The notes under the pieces: model-generated
Seen by the model: only the letters and a program-made list of their open reading frames with translations
Database searches by the model: none
What the model was told of the DNA's origin: nothing
DNA from: Saccharum officinarum
Taxonomy: Eukaryota > Streptophyta > Magnoliopsida > Poales > Poaceae
Reading direction: 5' to 3'
Length of the DNA stretch: 64,000 nucleotides
Assembly: GCA_020631735.1 (NCBI GenBank)
Contig: CM036168.1
Coordinates: 102,382,036 to 102,446,035 of the forward strand
Part shown: in pieces, positions 49,021 through 63,930 of the stretch
How positions within the stretch are numbered: the stretch's first letter is position 1
How the letters are laid out: the number at the start of each line of letters is the position of its first letter
Translations under genes and position numbers: made by a program

Positions 49021-50033
49021 AGCATGTTAAATCAGGTGAACCCTAGCATTGGCTGCGGCGGAGCGAAGAAGGCAAGGGTGCAGGTATGCGTATCAATTAC
49101 AAGAGCCAAACCCTTTGATTTTATAGGGAGGACGGAGGCGAGTGGCCATCCGCCCGCATCGATCTCTGCGCCCACCACGTCCCATCATTACGTCCCATCA
49201 GGGGGCGTGCACACGTTACCCCTGGCCATCCCCTCAAAAAACGCATTGGGAAGCGATCCGCCTCCCCACCCAACGGCCCACGACCCACAACAGGTAAGAA
49301 GGGCAGCAAGGCCAAAACGCCCCAACGGCCTAATAAGGCTTGAGAGTTCGAAGGCTGGCCCACCAAAGGGCTCACAGCCGCTCTGGGCACCCACAGAGTA
49401 AGGGGCGGAAAGGGACGGGCCCGCCAGCGGCCAACACCTAGGTGCACATGCACCATGGGCGTCCCAACCTGCGTTCGAGTCTTGATCAAGACACGAACCA
49501 TGGTTTTTCCTTGGAGAAAGGCTGCGAGCCCCCAAAACCAGTCGAACAGACCTAGGAACTATATGGACTGTCCATCAAGAATCTACAGTCGATCACCAGC
49601 TGATCCCAGCCGGAACCCCATGAACGGGACGCCGGGATCCCCACTCGAACTGGCCCGCTAACAACTCACCGAGCACCATGACTCGCCTAATGAGAAAAGC
49701 GTGGCCTGGCTTAACCCCTGTGCTTTTTTGAAAAAACACGTGAGGGAGAATGATTGCAAGACGAAATGACCCCTTGGATGGACCCTGCAGTGCACGGGGG
49801 CTCGGGGGTTCGAATTCACAAAAGAGACCAACAGTGTGGTCACATACCAAAGAGCGAGAAGACCCTCTGAAGGAGTGCCCTACTCCATCAGAGGCTCGGG
49901 GGTTACACTCGGCGGGTGCGCTCGCGCGCACCCTCTGGCAAAGTAAAACCAATTAGGGACGAAGGTCTCAAAGGTTCACCTATCCTAAAGCCTATGAAGG
50001 AGTGCCCCACTCCTCCAAAGGCTTGGAGGCTAC
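49021..50033 (+). mobile_element. 3' non-coding end of a gypsy element
   Basis: GC-rich sequence without a credible gene lies directly before a TGTCGAGG LTR. A segment with GAAGGAGTGCCC and AGGCTCGGGGG-like ends is present twice (about 49868 and 49995), a common layout of the 3' untranslated region of grass Tat-type elements. Confidence 0.55.
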
Positions 50034-51048
50034 TGTCGAGGAGAAATATCACAGCCCCTAAGGATGAAAGGTTAATAAGCATCAACGTTAACCCAGCCGA
50101 CGGTTAAGGATCACGAAATAGCTTTATCTAACCCCTAGAGGGGAAATCCGCCTCGCCCGACCACGAGGGCAAGGTTGTCGACTCGTCCGACCCTAAGAGA
50201 GCAGGTCCTCGCTCTACCGACCCCCGGACCATGCTCTCTGCCTTGCCCGACCCCAAGGGGACCGGCCCCGCGCCATCCGATCCCGAGAACGGGGTTTCCG
50301 TCTCGTCGGATAGAATTTATGCAAATAAGCCCTCGGGCAGGGAACACCGCGTGTCGGGAGGGCCGTACCGTTCCTAACCACTCCGGGCGTGACCTACACG
50401 CCTCGACATGACCCGAAACAGTGATAGGTCGTGCCCATGCACCCATAGCGGCCCATGACATGGAATAGGATAGCACTATGCTGCCTAATCCCCATACGGC
50501 CCGCGTCACCATCTGTTATTTGACCCCTCCCACTCCTGTCGCCGGATGGGGCATCTCATCTGGATTGACCGGGGATGCACGTTGCTCCAGTAACGAACAG
50601 GACCCAGAGATGATGCTCATCTCCCTCGCCCGCATGATAAGGGGGCCCGCGAGGAGAAGAAGAGGAACGACGTCGTAGACCACCCCTTCCTTTTGTTTTT
50701 CTCTTTCTTCTCTTTCTTCTTTTTCTCTTTTTTCCCTTTTCGCTCCCCTGGCTTGTAGTCCATCTTCCCCTTCAACTATAAAAAGGGAGGCAGGGCGTCT
50801 CGTGCAGGGCACCGCAAAACAGGCAGCTGAAGCCTACATGCACGCAACTCACAGAGATCTGGGAGCTCTCTCGCCCATTTGTACAACCCTACTACAAACT
50901 CAATGCAAATAACACGAGCAGCGGCTCGCAACTAGACGTAGAGACGTTCCGCTCGAACCAGTATACATTCTCGTGTCTACTTTGCATACCATCAGAGCCC
51001 AGACGCGCATACAAGTTTATTCGTTGGTGCTGATCTCAAACACCGATA
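50034..51048 (+). repeat. LTR of a gypsy element (about 1.0 kb)
   Basis: It starts TGTCGAGGAGAAATATCAC and probably ends ACACCGATA, a mutated counterpart of the TGTCG start. TATAAAAAG at 50777-50785 follows a pyrimidine-rich tract (50690-50740) and would be the element promoter. A shorter alternative end is CCATCA at 50994. It contains repeated short CCGACC motifs at 50155-50290. No left LTR is present. Confidence 0.7.
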
Positions 51049-51777
51049 ATAGTAAAATAGATGTACTAAAAAAGTTAAAGCGACTTGTAATTTGGAATAA
51101 AGAGGGTATTTAGGTACATAGTAAAAGCTAGAAAAGTCAAAACGTCGTGTAATCTGAACCGTCCGGTATGCCAATGGGCTGGTGAGTAATGAGTAGCTGC
51201 GATAGGTAAATAGGCCACGTGGGTTGTTCTTTGTTTGGATGAAAAAGATGAAGAGAACATCAATTTTGAAGCTTAACTATATTATATGTTTGCATATACC
51301 TACGAACTATAAGTTTTTCCTACAAATGTTGGACATGTCTAGAAATATCCGGGCACAATAGCAGGATCCGGCCCTGTGAAGCCACCATGCCTCTGATCAT
51401 ATAGATCAGACCTGTACTCGACTACTGACCTACTTCATCAACAATAGAAACAAACATGAATTAAGGTGTCATGAAGATCTGATCATGGTCATGAACCACC
51501 CCATCTGACTTGTTTGGGGAAAAAACACTTGATCCGATCTAACCCAGTACGTCGAATCGGGTTTAGGATATAATTTTCAACCTGTACGGTTATATTTCTT
51601 GTCAAAAAAAACCTATACGGCTATACCCAACCTCACCTAAAAAAATCCGGACCAAGGTAGAAAATCTCAAGAAATTGACTGACCTACCACTGCGCTGGAT
51701 TAGGCTCGGATCAACGTTTTTAACCCAATATTGAGGAAAAGGCAGCACGGGACAACCGACCGCGCTGGCACAGGACG
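51049..51777. other. Intergenic AT-rich sequence, nothing identified
   Basis: No protein-like ORF and no clear repeat ends were found between the gypsy LTR and the TRIM element. Confidence 0.5.
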
Positions 51778-51782
51778 GGCTG

Positions 51783-52579
51783 TATAACGCCCTCACCCGG
51801 AAGACGGCTAAGACTCACTTTACATATTGAATGAGTCACACCTGCTAATTAACTCTTTTGCGCTTTCGTCCTCCCTTCACGCAAAAGGATCCATCTGGAG
51901 TTACTAGCTTCCTACAGCCAGCTATTTAGTCGCTACAGAATCTGTGCGCTACATTAACCTGAATCTGGTCCGGTCCAATTGACTCATGGGCTGGAATGTT
52001 ACGTACATCCACCTTAAAGAACTCGACGTCCTCGTCGAGCTATCAAACCAGCTTACCCATACGGGACAAATGTTCAGAATCGACTCTCTTGGCCACGTCC
52101 GTATTCCTAGCTCTCCGGCCCAAGTGACATGCTCTTGCAGAGCCATGCACAACCTATCCGAGTTCTCGAGCCATACGTCCATGAAACCGCGAGAATTGGC
52201 TCTAATTACCATTTATAACGCCCCCACCCGGAAAGCCGGCTAAAGCACACTCTACACATTGAATAAACCATACTTATTAATTAACTCTCTTACACTCGAG
52301 AATTACCTCTAATTATCATTTGTAACGCCCTCACCCAGAAAGCCGGCTAAAGTCCACTCTACACATTAAATAAACCACACCTACTAATTAACTCTTTTAC
52401 ATTTTTATCCCCGCTTCACACAAAAGGATGGATGCGAAGATACTAGCTTCCTATAGCCAGCTATAAGCTGGTTTGGTTCCCTCTCCGTTTCCGGGTTGGG
52501 ACTACCCTCGCGTCGCTACGGTACGCTACAATAACCCGAATCTGGTCCGTCCAATTGGCCCATGGGCTGGGACGTTACA
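51783..52579 (-). mobile_element. TRIM retrotransposon (797 bp), reverse-oriented, complete
   Basis: Two LTRs (51783-52003 and 52321-52579) share a TAACGCCCTCACCC start and GGGCTGGRAYGTTAC end. GGCTG flanks the whole element (51778-51782 and 52580-52584). On the minus strand TGGTAATTAGAGCCAATT (about 52187-52208) is a tRNA-iMet-type primer site beside the right LTR, and AAGGTGGATGTA (about 52004-52016) is a short polypurine-like tract before the left LTR. The internal region of about 200 bases has no gag or pol. A segment of about 109 bp spanning primer site and LTR end is duplicated (about 52188-52296 and 52297-52400). The left LTR lacks about 40 bases of the right one. Confidence 0.85.
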
Positions 52580-52584
52580 GGCTG

Positions 52585-53240
52585 GTAACTCGAGGCACGA
52601 GCACGGGGGACTCTCCCGGTGTGATTGATCGATTCACCTACACGCTCCAGGGATCATCAATCATCATGCGGCGCACTGAGGTTTTCGAAAATCATGCGGC
52701 ACACTTCCGACCTGGTCGACAGTCAATCAGCCAGCAGCGTGTGATTACAGGGGTTTCTTGCCAAGTGGACTCTTAAAAAAATCCAAGAGAGCAATTTTAC
52801 GGTTTAATTACCACCATGATTTACGAACCTGCTTGAGTATGCATGTTTTTCTGCAAACAACAAATCCATTTGTGACGTTCTAAGGGCCAGGCCTGTAGAT
52901 ATTGTCAGTTTCCATATGAAGGGCAATCTAGTACATCACGCCTCAAATATCTCCCATCCCAAGCAGACGGCAATCACCATGACTTCAGGGGAATGAAGAA
53001 TGTTGCTGCACCTGACATCAACCGAAATGTACTTTTCACGAAGCTGAAACTGAAAGGATTGGTATAGAAATGGAACAAGCCAAGGAGCACGCCTACTTCG
53101 TTCGGCCGGCTGTCCACTCTTCCGTCCACGAGCGCCACCGTGATATGCCGGAGCAGTTACTATCTACAGGCCCATCCCGTGACACCATGAGTCCGTGACG
53201 CTCACATTGCTAATGTTATTAGTTAACAGTGGCGAACCGC
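52585..53240. other. Upstream region of chitinase gene 1
   Basis: No gene is present. The part at 53020-53145 is similar to 56735-56885 upstream of chitinase gene 2 (GTTCGGCCGGCTGTC shared), so it was duplicated along with the gene. Confidence 0.6.
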
Positions 53241-53248
53241 TATAAAAA
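53241..53248 (+). promoter_or_regulatory. TATA box of chitinase gene 1
   Basis: TATAAAAA lies 141 bases before the start codon, giving a leader of about 105-110 bases. It is the only good TATA in the proximal region. Confidence 0.7.
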
Positions 53249-53363
53249 GGTTATCACACATTCACACTTCGCAAGCCATAGCTAACCGAAGCTAGCTCAA
53301 AGCAAATCCTTACTAGTACTAGCACACTGTCTTAGACTAGGCATAGGCTTAATTAGTCGCTAA

Positions 53364-54376
<1,013 letters not shown>

Positions 54377-54587
54377 TAGGAAATTGCAAGCGTGCGTGTA
54401 CTGTATGCTTCTGTGAGTGCGTGTGGACGGTGCATGTAGAGTTGTGGTAGATAGTTTATATTTCAGCATGTCGTGTTCGATCTTGTCTCGATGTGAACCA
54501 AAGCTGGGAGACTGTTATAGTGTCATGTAGTAGAGAAACATCAGCTCTGCAATTTTCAGTCACCATTCTAGTACGCCCTTTATCAAC

Positions 54588-54594
54588 AAATAAA
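54588..54594 (+). terminator. Possible poly(A) signal of chitinase gene 1
   Basis: AAATAAA lies about 210 bases after the stop codon, a normal spacing for a plant 3' UTR. Only the motif supports it. Confidence 0.4.
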
Positions 54595-54599
54595 GCAAA

Positions 54600-55131
54600 G
54601 ACCATTCGTCGCTTTTGTGATCTATAGTTTGTGACAATACAGCCCTATCCTCAAACTAACAACTTATATTCTTTGGCTAGTTTTATTTAGGGATTTTCAT
54701 CAAAATCCTAGTATTCTACTTGAAATATTTCCTTGGAAAGATTCATTTCATATTTTGTGAGCAAATAATAAGTCGACATAAGTATGAGCTTGCTAAAAAA
54801 TATACTATGTCAGTCGCAAAATAAGTTTAATTATAGGATTTCTTAAACGGATTCATAGTCTTATGAAATGAATTTGGTGCCCCTAATTAAAACTGTTAAT
54901 GAATATTGGAAAGGAAAAGGATCGTCCAATTGAATACATCAGTGTGAGTTATACGCATAGTAACAGCCCAATACTAATGAATAATCAAGATTTTCGAGTT
55001 GTGTTAGAGAAGATTTTCTTATACTAGACCATAGAGATGACCACATCCAACACAATATAACCAACAGAAAAATAATCATACTTTGCTCTTAAATGTGCAA
55101 GACAATAAAACACTAGCATGTTGCATATATT
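54600..55131. other. Intergenic, AT-rich; contains a duplicated segment
   Basis: No gene. GAGTTATACGCATAGTAACA and the following CAGCCCAATACTAAT (about 54945-54985) recur at 56550-56590 with few changes, placing related sequence downstream of gene 1 and upstream of gene 2. Confidence 0.6.
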
Positions 55132-55148
55132 AACATTGGCCTATGTTA

Positions 55149-55952
55149 GGGCAGACACGTTGCGAGTCCCAACTCCCCAACTCCCAAAGCCTCTCACGCA
55201 CCTTGACCTAGAGCAGCACCGCCGTCGCCTTCCACCGCCACTGGTCCCCTCCCTTCCCCTCCGGCATATCGCCAGAGGCCGGAGAGAGTGGGGATCCATT
55301 GTTTTCATAAGTTTTTCTAGTAGAACGAGTCCTTAAGGTTAGGGTCTCTCCATGCCAAATTTGTTAGTATTGGGAATTTATCTCCTCCTCCTCTCCGATG
55401 ACGGTGAAGGCGAAGGGTGGAATTGTTTTCTCCGTGGCGGCTCTACTGAAGATGAGGACGACAACTACGGCACCAGCAACTTCACCGGCTTGACGACATG
55501 GAGACCTTTCTTTCCGGACGACGACATCAAGCTAGAGATGATGTCGCCACCATAGAATAATTTTCTCCGGTCTCTTCTCCATTTTGTCGTCGTTAGATTT
55601 GGCCACGATGAAGGAATAGGAATATTTTTCAGATCAGTCATCCTCATTCTTCGGTGGCAGCAAAAAGAAGAAGGAAGACACCATAAAGAAGAAGTTTCTT
55701 AACTCCGCCTACATGAATGTTGGCCGTCGTTCGTTGGGCATCTGTTCTCGGGCCTTTTGCCGAGTGTTTGCCTGTGCGGTCATCCATACTGCAAAGTGTT
55801 GTACAAGTTTGGTTTTGAGATCTAGAGCTATTCATAGCGTGGGTACAATTTAGATGAAAATCAGTTTCTGGATATTTGTGTAATCCAGAGTGCTTATAAC
55901 GTGTTGATGTACCTAGCTATTATCTAATATAATTCTTCTTTCGTCGCAAAAA
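55149..55952 (+). mobile_element. Retroposed sequence (804 bp) with 17-bp target duplication
   Basis: AACATTGGCCTATGTTA occurs exactly at 55132-55148 and 55953-55969. The insert between ends in TCGTCGC plus an A run, the poly(A) signature of LINE-type retroposition. The 5' half is GC-rich, like a transcript leader. A 67-codon frame (55352-55555) with acidic stretches (GEGEGW, STEDEDDNYG) follows, then an AT-rich 3' part. I recognise no protein, so it may be a 5'-truncated LINE tail, a non-autonomous retroelement or a processed pseudogene. Confidence 0.75.
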
Positions 55953-55969
55953 AACATTGGCCTATGTTA

Positions 55970-58734
<2,765 letters not shown>

Positions 58735-59600
58735 GCTAGGCAGGCCCTCGTGTCATGTCGACCTGGTCTGGGATGCACATGCGTCCATGTGCCTATAGTA
58801 TGTGCGTGCGGGGCGGTGTACTGACGTTGCTTAAAGAAGCGACGGGAAAAAAAGAGCAAGTCGCAGATAGTGCTTCTTACGTACTTGTTAAACCATTTTT
58901 CACTTACTCTTTCGGGTGAACACCCATTTGATGTTTCAAGCAAAATAAAAAAAATAGAGTATATTCAGAGAAGAGATCGACCACACATGGCTGCTGCGCG
59001 TCACATACGCGACATTGCAATGCAACATTTCAGGTGCGTGCGCCGTGTAAGATCTGGAACGTTCTGACACAACTTGATGGGCGTGCAACGAGCATGTGTC
59101 CAGTCCAGATTAGCCAGTTGATTGAAGCGACAAAAAATACAGGGCCAATCGTATTTCGTTAGCACCAAATCCGCGACATGTCGCGTGTGCCTCTAGCGCT
59201 TGCCCTGCCGGCTGCTCCCAGCTACGGCCACGGTTTGTGCCCTCCCTGACCGTTCGAGGAGATGCGCGGCAACCAGGGAAGCCATCAAGCCAATAAACAC
59301 CCAAAGTTTGCACCGCACGTCCGCACCTGAGCACCTCCGCGATACCTGTAGAACATACATATTCTGATGCGAGTTTTCTACTTTCCTCGAGCACCTTCCT
59401 CTCATCACCGATGGCAGTTTCCCAAGGCCAAGCGTAGCGTAGGCCAGGCTGCTTCTGGTCCACGCGCGCCGCTCACCATCCAGCATCGGCTTTTAAATAC
59501 CGTGCAGGTGCAGTAGTGCAGGACTCGTGTCACTGCTCATCTGGTTGCGTTGGCAGTTGGCACTTCTTGCGCCATCACCACCTCGAGGACCAAAAAACAG
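58735..59600. other. Intergenic, no gene seen
   Basis: 3' flank of chitinase 2 and 5' flank of the ferredoxin locus. An A-rich stretch at 58940-58960 contains AAATAAAAAAAA. The minus-strand ORFs at 59110-59486 match no family I know. Confidence 0.5.
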
Positions 59601-59716
59601 GTAGGAGTACGTGTTGATCGACCCTCCACGCCCTTCTTTGCTTTCCATCCCTTCTCGTTTCCTGACCATGGATCTGTCGATTTCTTTTCCGTGAAACTCT
59701 GATCTTGTTGTTTGCA
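59601..59716 (+). other. Putative intron in the ferredoxin 5' leader
   Basis: AACAG|GTAGGAGTACG at about 59601 and GTTTGCAG at 59716 are good donor and acceptor sites. They enclose pyrimidine-rich sequence and end 34 bases before the ATG. A spliced leader would imply that this locus was once, or is still, a real transcribed gene and not a processed copy. Confidence 0.5.
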
Positions 59717-59750
59717 GTCTTGCTCTTGCAGCCAACAATCTCTAGTACGT

Positions 59751-60202
59751 ATGGCGACGGCGGCTGCTGCAACGATGTACTCCGTCCCCGCCCCGAGCGC
59801 CATCCGGTGCTGCCGGACTTTCTCCCCGTCGATCAAGACCGATGCCCCGCGCGCGACCGCCGAACCTCGCGTGGGGCGCGGACGCACGGGTCGTGACCCG
59901 GAGCCGGTTCAGGGCGTCGGCGGCCGTGCACAAGGTGAAGCTGGTCGGGCCCGACGGCTCGGAGAGCGAGCTGGAGGTGGCCGAGGACACCTACATCCTC
60001 GACGCCGCGGAGGAGGCCGGGCTGGAGCTGCCCTTCTCGTGCCGCGCCGGGTCGTGCTCCGCGTGCGCGGGGAAGCTGGCGTCCGGCGAGGTGGACCAGT
60101 CGGAGGGCTCGTTCCTGGACGAGGCGCAGATGGCCGAGGGGTACGTGCTCACCTGCGTCTCCTACCCTCATCTACACGCACAAGGAGGAGGAAGTACACT
60201 AG
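59751..60202 (+). pseudogene. Plastid [2Fe-2S] ferredoxin with two frame breaks
   Basis: Family role: a one-electron carrier in the plastid stroma that feeds FNR and other enzymes. From the ATG, a Ser/Ala-rich transit-like peptide ([19 protein letters not shown]...) opens in one frame. The mature part lies in the next frame (+1): [18 protein letters not shown], then [20 protein letters not shown] and [10 protein letters not shown], with all four cluster Cys. The shift lies between about 59840 and 59890. After SYP the frame breaks again: [10 protein letters not shown] and a stop at 60200-60202 are readable in another frame, so several codons are missing and the tail is scrambled. An alternative product from ATG 59842 (127 aa) would lack most of the transit peptide. 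It could be a pseudogene or assembly errors. Confidence 0.85.
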
Positions 60203-60718
60203 ATTGGTGCTGCTGTGCTGAGTAACACAGCATTTGTAGACGGACACTGGCCAACCGTGGATGTTCAGAGATTATGAAGTTCTACAGTTGTGTCTATGAC
60301 CTGTGCGTTTCTTGAACGTTTTGCTTTTTCTAACCCTCTCTACGTTGTCTGTCATATGTGATTAGTAGTTCAGAGATGGACGCCACAACACAAAGTTCAG
60401 AATTCCTTGTGTTGTGTGTTTGTCTGTTTGATTACTCTTATATACTGTCTACTGATCAACAGACTGGACCGTATGGGCCTTATAAGTTGAAAATCGATGA
60501 GAGTGCAGACAAGGTCCGGCCCAACAGACTTGGGCCATTACTACACTGCAGATGCCTTGCTGTCAATTTGCTATAACTGCGTTTTGCCCATAAAACTACC
60601 CCGTTGTGTCATAGTATCTCCAAAAAGAAAATGGAGAGAAAAATATAGGAAATGAAAGAAAGACTTGTGTGATTTACTACGTTGCTTGCGGGATTCAGTT
60701 TCAGTCTTTCGGACCATG
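60203..60718. other. 3' flank of the ferredoxin locus, no gene seen
   Basis: AT-rich sequence with no protein-like frame and no clear repeat before the Stowaway end at 60721. Confidence 0.5.
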
Positions 60719-60720
60719 TA

Positions 60721-62034
60721 CTACCTCGGTCCATAAAAAATGGTAATGCTCCCGTGAGGATGTCCGGACGGACACGGCTTACCACTCACTGGCGCGCAGT
60801 CCACTTATTCCTGTCGGTGCATCTTTAAAAATAAAAAATCTGACTGCCCATATGCAAGGGTGCTTGTAGGGATGCTTGTGCTTGCCAGCTGCTGGCCTGC
60901 TCATGCTCGCCAGGTGCTGGTCGCTCGCAAGTGGTGTTGCAGGGCTGCTCGCCGAGCAGGGCGCCGTGCTCGCCAAGTGCTACTTGCGCAGGTGCTCGTC
61001 CAGTTGCTCTCGCGGCCTCGCGCAGGTGCTTAGCAGCATAGTGCCTCCGTTGGAGCACAGGCAAGCTCCAGGCGCCGTCACTGACCTCCACGCCGGTGTC
61101 GAGCTCGAAAACGCAAGGTGACATTGCGCTGAGAGCGCATATTGCAAGCGTATGTTTCAAGTGTTTCAGATGTTTTAAAGGTTGTTGCAAGTGTTTCAAA
61201 TTGATATTACACAAGTAAATCAGGATGTTGCATATATATTGAAATGGCTATACACGCATGTTGCAAGGGTGTGTTCCAAATGTTTCATCTGTTTTTCAGA
61301 AGCATGTTGCAAGTGTGTTTATTTTGGATGTTCCATATGTTTGACGCAGATGTTGCAAGTGTTTTACCTGGATATTGCATATGCTAGCAATGGCTTTTCA
61401 AGTGTTTTAAGATGTTTTGCAAGTGTTTCAGACGTATGTTGCAAGTGTTTTAGCTATTTCAGATATATGCTGCAGTTGTTTCATCTAGATGTTGCAAAAA
61501 TAGATTTAGTGTTGCATATGTTTTAGTTGTTCAAGCAGGTAGTGTAGCAGGCGAGCAGAAGCGACCAGATGGCCGGGAGAGTAGAGACGAGCAAGCAGCC
61601 GAGCGAGCAAACGGTTGAGTGAGCAGACCGGCTAGGTGGGCGAGCATAGACATGCAAGCGCCAAGGCAAGCAGACGGCCAGGTGAGCAGACGCGAGCATT
61701 GGCCGGGCGAGCAGACCGGCTAGGCGGGCGAACAGGCAGGCAGCAAGCGAGCAGACGCAAAGCAGCGCCCCGGCGAGCAGACGATCAGGCGGGAGACGCG
61801 AGCAGGCGGCTGGGTGAGCAGACGGCCAGGCGGGCGAGCAAGCGTCCATCCGAATGTCCGGATGCTAGCCACGCCATAAAAAAACGCAATTCTTGCATTT
61901 GGAGATATCAAATGCTTTCAAGTTTAATTATAAAATATACTTTTGTAATAAACTGTGTGGAAGACGTAAATGTAAATACTATTTACCACTTTGATCAAAC
62001 TACCATAGTTGTATTCTCTTGTAAACGGAGGGAG
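60721..62034. mobile_element. Stowaway MITE split by a 1.13-kb insertion
   Basis: Left end CTACCTCGGTCCATAAAAAA and right end GTAAACGGAGGGAG are Stowaway-type inverted ends, flanked by TA (60719-60720 and 62035-62036). Without the inserted segment and one copy of its duplication the MITE is about 170 bp. Confidence 0.8.
60741..61873. mobile_element. Non-autonomous element with 10-bp target duplication (MULE-like candidate)
   Basis: CCATAAAAAA flanks both sides (60731-60740 and 61874-61883); 9-11 bp duplications are typical of Mutator-like elements. Both ends contain TCCGGA-type motifs (GATGTCCGGACGG left, GAATGTCCGGATG right), but a long terminal inverted repeat is not convincing. Subterminal arrays have opposite sense: TGCTCGCC-rich at 60870-61040 and GGCGAGCAGAC-rich at 61545-61850. 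Between them is an array of about 11 degenerate TGTTGCAAGTGTTT units (61180-61530). No transposase. The class assignment is tentative. Confidence 0.6.
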
Positions 62035-62036
62035 TA

Positions 62037-63145
62037 GAATCTATGCAGCAGAAGAAGGCCAATATCATCATACTATCAATCAACCATCGTTTGGTAGGCT
62101 AAATTAGCTATGCTGGCACGCTATGTAGAAGATAATGCCTAAATAACCTACTGTATGATAACGACATCCACATGATTGACTCCGAAATCAGTACCTCTGC
62201 TTTTCCCTGGCCCGATCGGTGATCAGACCTGCTGTTCCCGATAAGGTTCTGATTGCTTTCAAAGTTCAAACACCATGGGATGGGATGGGATGGGAGACAG
62301 CCGACTTCTCGCACCGCGCGAACCAGCCGGCGAAAACTCTGCCGTCTGAATCCGCCATGTGCATGCATCCCTCTGAAATCCTATCCCCGCTGCTGGCTGC
62401 TGCGCATCTCGGTGACCTTCCCTCACGCGCGGCGGCAGAACAGCGATGGTTCGATCCTTTGACCGGCTGACGTGGGGACATCCACCGTTTGGTCAGCCTC
62501 TAGTCGTGTGCAGCGTGCGCCCGGGTCTCTTTCCGACGTGGCGACGATAGGCGTCCTCCTCTCCGCACGTGTGGTGTGGATCTGGCCGATAGCGGTTACC
62601 ATCGTTCCACTTTTCACCCATTTAAAACTGACGCCGCCGGTGGCGTCGATCGGAGTGATCGAACGCTTGCTTCGCGTCTCCGAAAAATTGCATCTCCTTT
62701 GGTTGACAATGGTATGTTTAGGATCACTATTGTTTTATTTCTGTTCTACTCTAAAAGATCCACGGTAACGTAGATCTGCTACCGATGGGGTCATGGGGAT
62801 AAAAATGGATCGGATCGGTCTATTAGATAGTTGATCTGATTCACAAAATGACAAAAGTAAGACCAATGAACTACATGAGTCAGTTTTAAAGTCTAAATAT
62901 GTCGATAGTGTCGAAACATATTGACTCAATGGAGAACATAAGTCGACCCAGCCGTCATAACAATATTTTGTTTAATTTGTTGGTCTTTTTTATTTTTTCA
63001 AATAAACAGGGTTAGCCATAACTTGTTAGCATGTTTATGCTTGGAAGAACATTAATGAATATCACATTGTAGAAGTGAAAATAGATAAAATTAAAATCAT
63101 GGTTCACTTGCATACTAATTTAATTTGATGCACTGCTAATAACCT
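62037..63145. other. Intergenic region, no gene identified
   Basis: Overlapping ORFs of 64-98 codons at 62219-62768 have moderate GC but no recognisable motif and no consistent reading frame. The rest is AT-rich. Confidence 0.5.
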
Positions 63146-63148
63146 TAA

Positions 63149-63274
63149 GGGCCCGTTCGTTTACATCGGAATGGGTGGCTGGAATAGTTCCAGCTGAAAT
63201 GACAGGTCTATTTACAGTAGCAGTGATCAGCCGGATTAATTCCTGCCCTCAATCCACCCCAAACGAACGAGGCC
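63149..63274. mobile_element. Tourist-like MITE (126 bp), TAA target duplication
   Basis: Starts GGGCCCGTTCGTTT and ends AAACGAACGAGGCC, imperfect inverted ends. TAA flanks both sides (63146-63148 and 63275-63277). Confidence 0.82.
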
Positions 63275-63279
63275 TAATG

Positions 63280-63930
63280 TGTCATGATGATATTTTTCAA
63301 TCTTATATCTCATATTTTCTAAAAGTTGACAGTTACCTACATCACAGGTATCCACATCGCTCCGAGAATACAACTACGACCATGACCAAGCCCCCTGACT
63401 CACCCTCAACCCCTACGTTTCGTAGCTTCGCGAGTGGCAACAGGATGAACCCCAGACTCCCGCCGCCAAGATGGGAAGGCCCTACCAGGAGAAGGAGCCT
63501 GTGCTACACAGGGGCTTCCCCTAGGGACCCACCTCGAGGGGGAAACAGACAGACTCGACGAGTTTCCTTCCGTCAGAGTGGCCAAAGCTTATCGTTACGA
63601 CATAGCAACCCGAACGTAACGCACATAATAACTCGGACGTGACGCTCACACCCAAGGCATGGGCATACCACCTGGACATGGCACAAGGTGCAACACGCCC
63701 CACACGGTCGCACCCCCGCACCACACTGAAAACATGGACGAGCCTTACATACAAATGTGGCGTCTCTCTCTCTATATGAAGACACAACGCTAAAACTCTG
63801 TAATCTCTATCACGAACTTCGAGCACTTGCTCAGGAACACGATTTGTCTGAACCAGTATAAACCATGAGTCCTCGAGTGCTAAGACATCTGAACAATATG
63901 TGTGGCAATCAAATATACTAGATAACACCC
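63280..63930. repeat. LTR-like segment, boundaries uncertain
   Basis: TGTCATGATG at 63280 could be an LTR start, and CTCTATATGAAG (about 63770) a promoter followed 80 bases on by a short GAACCAGTATAAACC block. The order resembles the LTR at 50034-51048 (GAACCAGTATACATTC). No coding region or paired LTR lies in the window, and the right end was not found. Confidence 0.4.

Noticed and set aside
52321..52579. Cassandra-type TRIM with a 5S rRNA segment
   Set aside because: GGATGCGAAGATACTAGC resembles the first bases of 5S rRNA, but the similarity stops at once and the internal 5S promoter boxes are absent.
61180..61530. CRISPR-like regularly spaced repeats
   Set aside because: Units are degenerate and irregularly spaced, with no distinct spacers, in a plant transposable element.
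62219..62768. Possible small genes of 83-98 codons
   Set aside because: Frames overlap, lack any recognisable motif or splice pattern, and have no supporting promoter.
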